From: Deltaproteobacteria bacterium
GTDB lineage: Bacteria > Myxococcota_A > UBA9160 > UBA4427
Assembly (NCBI GenBank): GCA_019310975.1
Contig: JAFDDH010000025.1
Span: forward strand, 1 to 34,260
Direction of reading: 5' to 3'
DNA: 34,260 nucleotides
Within the stretch, counting starts at the first letter, position 1; the number at the start of each line of letters is the position of its first letter. The position numbers were made by a program, and so were the translations under genes. The notes beneath the pieces are model-generated. The model saw nothing but the letters and a program-made list of their open reading frames with translations. It had not been told where the DNA came from and did not search any database. Below are positions 18,046 through 25,202 of this stretch, piece after piece.

Positions 18046-18345
18046 ATGGCAGCTCGTAAGAAGGCAACTCGTAAGAAGGCCGCCAAGCGCAAGGCCACGC
18101 GGCGCAAGAAGGCCGCACGCAAGAAGTCAGCCAAGCGCAAGGCGACGCGCCGCAAGGGCGCCAAGAAGAAGGCCAGCAAGAAGAAGGCCCGACGCAAGAA
18201 GGCCACCCGTAAGAAGGCCGGCAAGAAGAAGGCCAGGCGCAAGGCCGCCAAGAAGAAGGGCGGCAGGAAGAAGGCCCGACGCAAGAAGGCGACCAGGAAG
18301 AAGGCTGCCCGCCGGAAGAAGGCCACTCGCCGGAAGAAGAAGTAG
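18046..18345 (+). CDS. Lysine/arginine/alanine-rich histone H1-like DNA-binding protein
   Basis: 99 residues built from only Met, Ala, Lys, Arg, Thr, Ser and Gly. Short repeating units such as ARKKATRKKAAKRK, KKARRKKATRKK and RRKKATRRKKK run the whole length. There is no acidic, aromatic or large hydrophobic residue. This resembles bacterial histone H1-like proteins (chlamydial Hc, AlgP/HctB-type tails) that bind DNA through charge. It probably compacts the nucleoid, or binds RNA, as an intrinsically disordered polycation. ATG 18046 is chosen; an in-frame GTG four codons upstream is an alternative, and neither has a textbook ribosome-binding site. A long AT-rich-derived leader precedes it and a perfect terminator follows, so it is a single-gene unit. 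Ortholog identity cannot be fixed because of low complexity. Confidence 0.85.
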   Translation: MAARKKATRKKAAKRKATRRKKAARKKSAKRKATRRKGAKKKASKKKARRKKATRKKAGKKKARRKAAKKKGGRKKARRKKATRKKAARRKKATRRKKK

Positions 18346-18393
18346 GCTCGTCCTAGATCCGTCGAGGGACTTCCGAAGTTGGAAGGCCGTTGG

Positions 18394-18421
18394 ACCCCGG
18401 CCGGCTCATGCCGGCCGGGGT
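18394..18421 (+). terminator. Intrinsic terminator of the histone-like gene
   Basis: ACCCCGGCCGGC (18394-18405), TCAT loop, exact 12-nt complement (18410-18421), then the T-rich TTTCCTTCTTCT. Perfect stem plus pyrimidine tail, 48 nt after the stop codon. Confidence 0.88.
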
Positions 18422-18569
18422 TTCCTTCTTCTGTGGCCTGGCCTAACGTTGGCGCCCGCCGCAGCCCGTGCCGCCGAGGGCTGGGTGAAATCCCTCAACT
18501 CTCCGATCGCAATCATCTTTCACCGAGCCCCCCAGCAGGGCTTGGCAACGAGCCACACGGGGGCGACCC

Positions 18570-18890
18570 ATGGCACGCATCACCATCGAAGACTGCATCG
18601 AGAACGTTCCGAACCGCTTCCACCTGGTTCAGATGGCCGCGGTCCGCGCCAAGCAGCTCAAGCGCGGAGCCACCCCGCTGGTCAAGAACGAGGAGAACAA
18701 GGAGGTGGTGATCGCGCTGCGTGAGATCGCCGCCGGTCATGTTACGGCCGACACCGCGCCGCCCGCCGAGCTGACCGACGAGGGCCCGGCGACCGGTCTC
18801 GCCGACGAGGCCACGGTCGATGTGGCTCCCATCCAGGAGCTCGAGACGCCGGCCGAAGGCTCCGACGCCAAGACCCAACCCGCGAAGTAG
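18570..18890 (+). CDS. rpoZ: RNA polymerase omega subunit
   Basis: 106 residues. [33 protein letters not shown] and [14 protein letters not shown] are the conserved omega core that clamps the beta-prime C-terminus and helps assemble RNA polymerase. In many proteobacteria it also forms a ppGpp-binding site. After about residue 55 comes an acidic, Pro/Ala/Thr-rich tail of about 50 residues ([14 protein letters not shown]) that is longer than in E. coli (91 residues in total) and probably disordered. The usual neighbours gmk and spoT are absent; it sits alone between the histone-like gene and a convergent kinase gene. A G-run lies 4-8 nt before ATG 18570. Confidence 0.95.
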   Translation: MARITIEDCIENVPNRFHLVQMAAVRAKQLKRGATPLVKNEENKEVVIALREIAAGHVTADTAPPAELTDEGPATGLADEATVDVAPIQELETPAEGSDAKTQPAK

Positions 18891-18950
18891 CTCGGGGTGC
18901 GCTTTGTGCACCGCGGTCAGTCGGCGCGCAGAGCGCGCCGACCAGCTAGG
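18890..18950. repeat. 61-bp direct repeat, copy 1 (double hairpin)
   Basis: The unit starts on the last base of the rpoZ stop codon and ends GCTAGG. It is identical over all 61 bases to the copy at 18976-19036. It contains two hairpins: GGTGC/GCACC (18896-18912) and a 10-bp stem GTCGGCGCGC (18920-18929) with loop AGA pairing to 18933-18942. As a symmetric GC hairpin between convergent genes it can act as a bidirectional terminator. Confidence 0.95.
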
Positions 18951-18975
18951 GCCGTTCGCCTCGCCACCCCAAGCC

Positions 18976-19036
18976 GCTCGGGGTGCGCTTTGTGCACCGC
19001 GGTCAGTCGGCGCGCAGAGCGCGCCGACCAGCTAGG
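18976..19036. repeat. 61-bp direct repeat, copy 2 (double hairpin)
   Basis: Identical to copy 1 with an 86-bp period. The strong stem is at 19006-19015/19019-19028. The copy includes the stop codon of the convergent kinase gene (19032-19034), just as copy 1 abuts the rpoZ stop. The 25 bp between the copies (18951-18975) is unrelated sequence. Confidence 0.95.
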
Positions 19037-20300
19037 ACGGCTGGACGGCGATCTCGATGCTGGCTGTGGTGCCCTGGCCGGCCTCGCTGCGGATTGCACA
19101 GCGGCCGTCGAGCAGCTCCAGGAGCTCGGTGACCAGCGAGAGGCCGAGGCCCGCGCCGCGGTATTGGGTCGAGGCGCGGTCGTCGACCTGGAAGAACTCG
19201 TCGAAGACGTAGTCCTGGTCGTCGGGGCAGATTCCGATGCCGGTGTCACTGATCTGGCAGTAGAGCGTGCCGTCCTCGTAACGCGCCGAGATTTCGATGT
19301 CGCCCTCCGCAGTGAATTTGGCGGCATTGTCCAGCAGCAGGAAGAGAATCTGGTTCAGCTTGGCCGGGTCGCACTTGAGCTTCGGAAACGGTTCCTGGAT
19401 GTGCTTGCGGACCACGATCGGCTTGCCCGCGATGGTGTCCTGGATGCTGAAGATCGCCTCGTCGATCAGCTCGGATAGATTCAGGTCCTGGACCTCGACA
19501 GCCATCTCGCCCTGCCGGATGCGCCAGAGATCCAGAATATTCTGCAGCGTGCGCTGGTAGATGGTGCCCTCGTCGAGTGCGGTGCGCAGGCTCTGCTTCG
19601 CGGTCTCCGAGATGTTCTCGTTCTCGCCCGCGAGGACCGAGATGATCGCTTCGATGATGCTGTTGAGCGGCGTCCGCAGCTCGCGCGACATCTTCTCGAT
19701 GAAGTCGCTCTTGATCTTCTCGATCTGGCCGAGCTTCTCGTTGCTGCGAAGCAGCTCGATGTCCTGGGCGAAAAGGGTCTCCGAGAGCTTGAGCAGCTCG
19801 TCGGACCGCTCGTCGGTGAACGACTCGGACTCGACCTTGTCGGCTCGGATCTGCTCGAGCTTCTCGCAGAGCCCCGAGTGATCGAGGTGGACGGCCGTCG
19901 TGGCGGCGAGCAGTGTGACCGACTCATTGGTCTCCGCGGGCAGGGCAATCGGCAGGCCGATCGCGAGCACGCCATGGCAGGTGCCATTGGCCGCGAGCGG
20001 GTGCAGCACGATGCCGGCCGCAGCGCGTCCCTGCATGCCGGCAGTGGCCGGGGTTTCCTCGCGTCGGCCGGTCGAGTGGCATTGGCTGACAGCGTCTGCC
20101 AGCCCGGCAGCGGCCTCGCGGGCATCGTCGTGGGAGGCGAAGCCGGCCGCGGCACGCAGGCGTGGCGGGCCGTCCGGCGCTTCTCCGGGCAGGACGGCGA
20201 AGAGCAGCGCGGCGCCTCCGCCCACGAGCTCTGCGGCACGCGTGGCCGCGGCGCTCAGTGCGCTGCTGAGGAGCTGCATGCGATCCGGATTGGCGCTCAC
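19032..20300 (-). CDS. Histidine-kinase-like sensor lacking the phosphoacceptor histidine
   Basis: 422 residues. Residues 8-140 look like a GAF-type sensory domain. 145-195 is a charged coiled coil, 196-260 a HisKA dimerisation domain and about 300-422 an HATPase_c domain. The ATPase boxes are intact: LLLDNAAKFTAEG (N), ISDTGIGICPDD (G1), GAGLGLSL (G2). The H-box reads MSRELRTPLNS, with Arg206 (codon 19683-19685, CGC) where histidine is expected; the following Glu207 is kept. It cannot autophosphorylate in the usual way, so it may bind ATP and act as a scaffold, allosteric partner or phosphatase. Start is GTG 20300, 19 nt after the pilT stop, so it is probably cotranscribed with pilT. There are no transmembrane helices, so it is cytoplasmic. 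No response regulator is adjacent. Confidence 0.88.
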   Translation of the reverse strand: MSANPDRMQLLSSALSAAATRAAELVGGGAALLFAVLPGEAPDGPPRLRAAAGFASHDDAREAAAGLADAVSQCHSTGRREETPATAGMQGRAAAGIVLHPLAANGTCHGVLAIGLPIALPAETNESVTLLAATTAVHLDHSGLCEKLEQIRADKVESESFTDERSDELLKLSETLFAQDIELLRSNEKLGQIEKIKSDFIEKMSRELRTPLNSIIEAIISVLAGENENISETAKQSLRTALDEGTIYQRTLQNILDLWRIRQGEMAVEVQDLNLSELIDEAIFSIQDTIAGKPIVVRKHIQEPFPKLKCDPAKLNQILFLLLDNAAKFTAEGDIEISARYEDGTLYCQISDTGIGICPDDQDYVFDEFFQVDDRASTQYRGAGLGLSLVTELLELLDGRCAIRSEAGQGTTASIEIAVQPS

Positions 20301-20319
20301 GAGCGGGACGTCCCCAGCA

Positions 20320-21465
20320 TCAGAAGCGACCGTCCGGCTCGATCTCGAAGGGAACCTCGGGCTTCTTGTCGACTTCAGCGACCTCGGTGAAGTCGCCCTC
20401 CATCTCGAGCTTGGTCTGGAAATCAGTTGGGTTGGAGGCCGCGTTCAGGGCGGTGTCGACCGAGATCTTGTTGGCGCGAAGCAGATCGAGCAGATGCTGG
20501 TCGAAGGTCTGCATCTTCTCGCCGCGTCCGCGTGAGATGAACTCGGTGATCTCGTGGGTGCGGGCGGGATCCTTGATGCACTCCTGGATCGATCGCGTCG
20601 ACCGCATCACCTCGACCGCCGGCACGCGGCCGTTCTGCTTCTTGTTCACCAGCAGTCGCAACGAGACCACGGCATGTAGGTTGTCGGCCAGTCGGGCGCG
20701 GACGGTCATCTGCTCCTCGGTGGGAAAGAAGGAGACCAGGCGGCTGATCGTCGAGGCCACGTCCGAGGTGTGGATCGTCGAGAAGACCAGGTGGCCCGTC
20801 TCTGCGGCCTTGAGCGAGGTGTCCACGGTCTCGAGGTCGCGCATTTCGCCGACCATGATGCAGTCGGGATCCTGGCGCAGAGCGGCCCGCAGGGCGTCCG
20901 GGAAGGAGGAGGTGTCGGTTCCGATCTCTCGCTGGGTAATGATGCTCTTGTCGTGCGAAAAGACGAACTCGATCGGGTCCTCGATGGTGACGATCTTGCA
21001 CTTCCTGGTGAAATTGATTTCGTTGATCATGGTGGCGAGTGTGGTGGACTTGCCCATGCCAGTGGCACCGGTGACGAGCACATAGCCGCGCCGCGCCTGG
21101 GCGATGTCCGAGAGCACACCCGGCAGATTGAGGTCGCCGAAGGTCTTGATCTGCGGCGGGATCACGCGCAGCACCACGTTGTAGTTGCGGCGTTGGCGCG
21201 AGATGTTGACCCGGAAGCGACCCTCGCCGGGCAGCTCGAAGGCGAGGTCCTGCTCGTTGAAGGACATCCGGTCCTCGTCGCCCGAGTCATCGAGGAGCAT
21301 CTCCACGATGGCCTGGGTGTCCTCGGGTGTGAGGACCTTGTAACGCAGCTCTACGAGCTCGCCGTGGAAGCGGTAGAGCGGCAGATATCCCACCTGGAAG
21401 TGGATGTCCGACGCGCCCTTCTCGATGCCGAGTCGCAGCAGGCGATACAGCTTTTCGCGGTCCAT
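20320..21465 (-). CDS. pilT: Type IV pilus retraction ATPase PilT family
   Basis: 381 residues. The N-terminal PAS-like domain (MDREKLYRLLRLGIEKGASD, IHFQVGYLPLYR) leads to the RecA-like motor. Walker A is GATGMGKST (133-141). The Asp box lies around IEDPIEF, Walker B is CIMVGEMRD (202-210), and the His box is STIHTSDVAST (229-239). It disassembles pili at the inner-membrane base to power twitching or DNA uptake. Variations are Ala-Thr-Gly-Met in the P-loop instead of the common PTGSGKST, and an acidic C-terminal tail of about 40 residues. PilT and PilU are hard to separate by eye, so it could be PilU-like. ATG 21465 begins the family N-terminus; an open frame continues 15 codons upstream without family similarity. 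It is first gene of a two-gene unit with the pseudo-kinase. Confidence 0.93.
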   Translation of the reverse strand: MDREKLYRLLRLGIEKGASDIHFQVGYLPLYRFHGELVELRYKVLTPEDTQAIVEMLLDDSGDEDRMSFNEQDLAFELPGEGRFRVNISRQRRNYNVVLRVIPPQIKTFGDLNLPGVLSDIAQARRGYVLVTGATGMGKSTTLATMINEINFTRKCKIVTIEDPIEFVFSHDKSIITQREIGTDTSSFPDALRAALRQDPDCIMVGEMRDLETVDTSLKAAETGHLVFSTIHTSDVASTISRLVSFFPTEEQMTVRARLADNLHAVVSLRLLVNKKQNGRVPAVEVMRSTRSIQECIKDPARTHEITEFISRGRGEKMQTFDQHLLDLLRANKISVDTALNAASNPTDFQTKLEMEGDFTEVAEVDKKPEVPFEIEPDGRF

Positions 21466-21665
21466 CGTCGATCCACACCCTCCAGCAGCACTGGGGCGCC
21501 CCGGGGCCACCCACGCGAGGAGATCGGGTCATTTATCGGGCGTGAGGCGGGCCCCCTTGACCCCGATTCGTCATCCAGGCGCGCGGGCGTGCGGATTTCG
21601 TAGGGACTGGGACGCCTCCGCTATGCTTGCAGCGATTCTGCCCGATGGTGGCGAGGAGGGGAGTG

Positions 21666-22247
21666 GTGCGGGTGCTGGGCACTCTGAGGTGTTTTGGGAG
21701 CGTGACGGTCCTCCGGAGCGCGGTGCCGGCTGCAACGCTCTGTGTGGCATTCTGGGGGTGGACGGCCATGGTTCCGCTGCTCGCCCACGCGGAGGGATCC
21801 GAGAGCGATCTCACGGTCACCGGGCCCGCCGCCGAGCCGGCGCCCGAGGCCGAATCGAGCGATCCGCCGCCCGAGGACGTGGCCCTGGACCGCCTGCTGC
21901 AGCTGCCCACCGGCATGAGCTTCGACGGCGACCGCCGTCGCGGGGCCAGCGAGGCCCAGTGGCGAAGCCGCTTCAATGAAAGCCGCGCAGCGATTCAGGC
22001 GGCCGAGCAGTCCTTGGCAATCGCCCGCGGCGAGCTCGAGGAGGCCAGCGGTGGGGCCGGGGGCGGGCAGTGGCAGATGGCACCTCCGGGCAGCAACAAC
22101 ACCGAGAACTCGCCGGTGAGTTTCAAGCTGCGCGAGCAGATCCGGAGCGGCAAGGAGCAGGTCGAGGCGGCCCAGCGCCAGCACCGCGAGCTGGAAGTGG
22201 AGGCCGACCTCGCCGACGTTCCGCAGAGCTGGCGGAAGAGCTCCTAG
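21666..22247 (+). CDS. Exported coiled-coil protein of unknown function
   Basis: About 193 residues. A signal peptide ends near LLAHA: a basic N-terminus followed by the hydrophobic AVPAATLCVAFWGWTAM. Next comes a Pro/Ala/Glu-rich linker (TVTGPAAEPAPEAESSDPPP). Residues 85-130 and 160-190 are charged helices (SRFNESRAAIQAAEQSLAIA; LREQIRSGKEQVEAAQRQ) likely to form a coiled coil. I do not recognise the family. Start is taken as GTG 21666 because AGGAGG lies 6 nt upstream (21654-21659). GTG 21663 and ATG 21645 are alternatives. It is divergent from pilT, with a TATGCT -10-like hexamer at 21622. It is followed by two more envelope genes on the same strand. Confidence 0.75.
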   Translation: MRVLGTLRCFGSVTVLRSAVPAATLCVAFWGWTAMVPLLAHAEGSESDLTVTGPAAEPAPEAESSDPPPEDVALDRLLQLPTGMSFDGDRRRGASEAQWRSRFNESRAAIQAAEQSLAIARGELEEASGGAGGGQWQMAPPGSNNTENSPVSFKLREQIRSGKEQVEAAQRQHRELEVEADLADVPQSWRKSS

Positions 22248-22272
22248 CGGCCGCAGCGGAGCGTTGCTGCGA

Positions 22273-22301
22273 CTGGCGCGGGACCACCATGCGGCTAGAA
22301 T
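22273..22301 (+). promoter_or_regulatory. Candidate promoter of the one-TM microprotein
   Basis: CTGGCG (22273-22278), 17-bp spacer, TAGAAT (22296-22301). The -10 is nearly consensus (5/6). The start codon lies 67 nt further on. Confidence 0.4.
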
Positions 22302-22368
22302 GCGCGCGCCCGAGCCCCGCAAGGGCCGGGTCCCCGTCGAGTCGCAGAGAGACCGAGGAGTACGCGCC

Positions 22369-22551
22369 ATGGCGCTGGATGACATCCGCGAGCCGACCCC
22401 CGAAGAGCTGGAGAACGGTCCCAAGCCGCGTGGCGACGTGGGCGCCTGGCTCTATGTCCTGGGTGGCATCCCGATCATGATCCTCTTCTTCATGGTTCTC
22501 TTCGGCATCGTGAACAGCTGTGACACCCAGAACGTGATGATCCACGGCTGA
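22369..22551 (+). CDS. Small single-pass membrane protein of unknown function
   Basis: 60 residues. An acidic soluble N-terminus (MALDDIREPTPEELENGPKP) is followed by one hydrophobic helix (about 25-48: WLYVLGGIPIMILFFMVL). A short tail has one cysteine (VNSCDTQNVMIHG). ATG 22369 follows GAGGAG at a spacing of 8-9 nt. A longer open frame extends upstream but has no ribosome-binding site and reads as leader sequence. It has no recognised family; size and shape suggest a membrane microprotein. It lies between two other envelope proteins. Confidence 0.75.
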   Translation: MALDDIREPTPEELENGPKPRGDVGAWLYVLGGIPIMILFFMVLFGIVNSCDTQNVMIHG

Positions 22552-22726
22552 GCGGTCGGCCGGCGCAGCGGGCCAGGATCCGAGTCCCCGCCGCAGCGCT
22601 CACCCGCCCCGCGGGCACGTGTAGCTTCTGGGAGACTCGTTCAACAGCGCGGTACTTTCCCCCTTCGAGCGGAACTAGCCCTGTTGTTCCAAGGGCTTAG
22701 CCTCAACCTCGAGGCCCGCGGAGCCG

Positions 22727-23515
22727 ATGCGCTCCGACATGCGGATGCGCTTCGAAACCGCGCTGGCGGGCGTCTGCCTGAGCGTGCTGGCCTTCTGTTT
22801 GGGACTCGGTTGCGCGAGCTTCGCCGGAGCTCCGCTGCGTTATGTCTATTTCGAGCAGCCGGCCTTCGACGATGCCTGGAGCGCCAAGATCTCGAGCTGG
22901 CAGCATCGCGAGCGTGCCGATCACGGCGAGATCGGGGCCCCCCGGCTCTCGACCGTGGCCAGCGAGCCCGCGGTACCGGCCGCTGCGACCGAACCGCCGC
23001 CCAGTGACGACCCGGTGGCCACGGCTGAGAATCCACAACCCCCTGGGGATCTACGCACCAAGTACGCGCGCTTCCTCGCCGAGCGCAAGCGCCAGATGGC
23101 ACGCGACATCGCGAGCTGGGTCCAGAGCCAGGCCCACAGCCACTACGTGCCCGACGGCGCCATCGACCACTGGGCAACGTTCGAGGAGACGTTGCGCAGT
23201 GATGGCGACGACTGCGACGGACTCGAGTTGCTGACCTTTCATGCCTTGCGCGAGCTGGGCTTCGGGCCGCATGAGGTCTACCGCGCCATCGTGGTGCGAC
23301 CGGAAGACGGTCAGCACCATATGGTCACACTCTGGTTCGAGACATCCAACGATCCCTGGGTGATCGACCCGACCGGCGCCATGACACTCGGAATGCCGCG
23401 CATGTCCGAGATGTCTGCGTGGGTCCCGCTGAAGGTTTTCAGCGAAAGCGCGGAGTACAGCGCGCGACAGGACCTCGACCGAGAAGGTTCCACGAGTTTC
23501 GCCGTCAACGAGTAG
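22727..23515 (+). CDS. Transglutaminase-like cysteine peptidase, exported or lipid-anchored
   Basis: 262 residues. The N-terminal hydrophobic segment (12-30) ends in LGLGC, a weak lipobox with Cys29, so it is secreted or a lipoprotein. A Pro/Ala-rich spacer (70-110) leads to a transglutaminase-fold core. Cys163 lies in DDCDGLELL, a His in GQHHMVTLWFE (197/198), and Asp214 in WVIDPTG, which gives the Cys-His-Asp triad. The pattern resembles bacterial transglutaminase-like cysteine peptidases (BTLCP type). The preceding YVPDGAIDHW is also typical. The substrate is unknown, perhaps an envelope protein. The chosen ATG 22727 has GGAG 5 nt upstream. ATGs at 22739 and 22745 are possible. The next gene is a peptidoglycan amidase. 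Confidence 0.82.
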   Translation: MRSDMRMRFETALAGVCLSVLAFCLGLGCASFAGAPLRYVYFEQPAFDDAWSAKISSWQHRERADHGEIGAPRLSTVASEPAVPAAATEPPPSDDPVATAENPQPPGDLRTKYARFLAERKRQMARDIASWVQSQAHSHYVPDGAIDHWATFEETLRSDGDDCDGLELLTFHALRELGFGPHEVYRAIVVRPEDGQHHMVTLWFETSNDPWVIDPTGAMTLGMPRMSEMSAWVPLKVFSESAEYSARQDLDREGSTSFAVNE

Positions 23516-23564
23516 CCCGCCGAGTAGGGCCCTGTTGGCGAGAGCGTGGTACTTTCCATTCGTC

Positions 23565-24461
23565 ATGGGGGTGAGTCGATCGAACGGGATCGGTCCGCGC
23601 GCGCTTGTTCGCGGACTGTCACGGCGCGCTGTGGTTCGCCGCTGTCGGCTGTGTCTCGCCTTGGCGGTGCCGATTGCGCTCGGCGCAACGGCGCTTGCCG
23701 ACGCTCCTCGGGACCGCTTCGACGCGGTCGTGATCGACGCCGGCCACGGGGGGGAAGATCACGGTGCACTCGGGGTCGAGGGCCTGGCCGAGAAGGAGCT
23801 CGTGCTCGACATTGCGGTGAAGCTCGCCGAGCAGCTGCGTGAAAGCGGGCTCGACGTGCTGCTGACCCGCGTCGATGACCGTTTTGTTCCGCTGGAGACG
23901 CGCACCTCGCTGGCGAATGACGCTCGGGGCGATCTCTTCATCTCGATCCACGCCAACTCGGCCTCGAGTCAGAAGCCCAAGGGCATCGAGACCTACTTCG
24001 TGTCGCTCGAATCCAGTGACGAGTCGGCGAGCCTGGTCGCCCGGCGAGAGAACGAGGCATTCGGTCTGGACGCAAAGATCCCGCGCGGTAACGATCCGCT
24101 GATGGCGCTGCTCGGGGATATGATCGCCACCGAGCACGTCATCGAGTCGTCGGAGTTCGCGAAGCTGGTGCAGGGAGAGCTCGAGGGAGTCGACTCCGCG
24201 GGTTCCCGCGGCGTCAAGCAGGCGCCCTTCGTGGTGTTGATGGGTGTGCAGATGCCGGCGTCACTGATCGAGATCGGCTTCCTCAGCAATCCCGAAGACG
24301 AGCGCGCGTTGCGCGCTGGTCGCCACCGCGGGGCGATCGTGGACGCTGTGGCGCGAGCGGTGCTGGACTTCGGGAAACGGTACGATGCGCGGCGGGGCAT
24401 CAGTACCGACCTGTCGGCGCTGCGCGAAGCAGGTGTGGCGCGGGACGGACGAGCGGAGTGA
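23565..24461 (+). CDS. N-acetylmuramoyl-L-alanine amidase (Amidase_3, zinc)
   Basis: 298 residues. A signal peptide (RRCRLCLALAVPIALGATAL) ends near ADA at 45-47, placing the enzyme in the periplasm. The core carries the zinc ligands His61 (IDAGHGGED), Glu77 (AEKELVLDIA) and His129 (ISIHANSA). The catalytic Glu236 is in SLIEIGFLSNPEDE. It cleaves the amide bond between N-acetylmuramic acid and the stem peptide during cell separation. The insert between His129 and Glu236, including DSAGSRGVKQAPF, resembles the regulatory helix region of AmiA/B/C enzymes. ATG 23565 is the first ATG, and a TTG at 23535 is possible. Neither has a clear ribosome-binding site. Its TGA overlaps by one codon the upstream GTG alternative for rph, so they are likely coupled. 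Confidence 0.93.
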   Translation: MGVSRSNGIGPRALVRGLSRRAVVRRCRLCLALAVPIALGATALADAPRDRFDAVVIDAGHGGEDHGALGVEGLAEKELVLDIAVKLAEQLRESGLDVLLTRVDDRFVPLETRTSLANDARGDLFISIHANSASSQKPKGIETYFVSLESSDESASLVARRENEAFGLDAKIPRGNDPLMALLGDMIATEHVIESSEFAKLVQGELEGVDSAGSRGVKQAPFVVLMGVQMPASLIEIGFLSNPEDERALRAGRHRGAIVDAVARAVLDFGKRYDARRGISTDLSALREAGVARDGRAE

Positions 24462-24463
24462 GC

Positions 24464-25198
24464 ATGCGAAGAAGAGATGGCCGCGCCGTCGACGGACTCC
24501 GCACGCTGGAGCTGGTAACGGACTTCACGGACAACCCGCTCGCCTCGGTGCTCTGCTCGATGGGTCGCACGCGCGTGCTCTGTACGGTCTCCGAGGAACA
24601 GAGCGTCCCGCGCTGGATGAAGGGGCGGGGCGAGGGCTGGGTGACCGCCGAGTACTCGATGCTGCCGGCGGCCACGGATTCACGCAATGATCGCGAGGCT
24701 TCACGCGGCAAGCTCTCGGGCCGGACGATGGAGATCCAGCGCCTGATCGGACGCAGCCTGCGAGCCGTCGTGGAAATGAAGTCGTTGGGCGAGCGCACGC
24801 TCTGGGTGGACTGCGACGTCCTGCAGGCCGACGGCGGCACCCGCACCGCCTCGGTGACCGGGGCCTACGTGGCGCTCGCGCTGGCCTGTCGGCGCATCCA
24901 CGCGCGTGGCGATCTCGAGCGCAACCCCCTGCGTGACAGCGTGGCCGCCGTCTCGGTCGGCATCATCGACGGCGAGGTCCGCCTCGACCTGCCCTACGAG
25001 GAGGATATGCGCGCCGAGGTCGACATGAACGTCGTGGCGACGGGTCGCGGCCGCTTTATCGAGGTCCAGGGAACCGGGGAGGGCGGTACCTTCTCGGCCG
25101 AGCAGCTGGGAGCCCTCACCCGCATGGCGTTGCGCGGCATCGAGCAGATTACGCGTATCCAGCAGAAGGCCATCGAAGCCGCCTCCCCGAGTCCGTAG
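24464..25198 (+). CDS. rph: Ribonuclease PH
   Basis: 244 residues. It trims the 3' ends of tRNA precursors by phosphorolysis. RRDGRAVDGLRTLELVTDF, GRTRVLCTVS, GWVTAEYSMLPAAT and ASRGKLSGRTMEIQRLIGRS are the conserved RNase PH blocks. DCDVLQADGGTRTASVTGA carries the phosphate and metal-binding residues. VDMNVVATGRGRFIEVQGTGE completes the core. ATG 24464 has GGAG 6 nt upstream; the in-frame GTG at 24458 overlaps the amidase stop and is less likely. rdgB follows after 4 nt, the common rph-rdgB pairing. Confidence 0.97.
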   Translation: MRRRDGRAVDGLRTLELVTDFTDNPLASVLCSMGRTRVLCTVSEEQSVPRWMKGRGEGWVTAEYSMLPAATDSRNDREASRGKLSGRTMEIQRLIGRSLRAVVEMKSLGERTLWVDCDVLQADGGTRTASVTGAYVALALACRRIHARGDLERNPLRDSVAAVSVGIIDGEVRLDLPYEEDMRAEVDMNVVATGRGRFIEVQGTGEGGTFSAEQLGALTRMALRGIEQITRIQQKAIEAASPSP

Positions 25199-25202
25199 CC
25201 CG

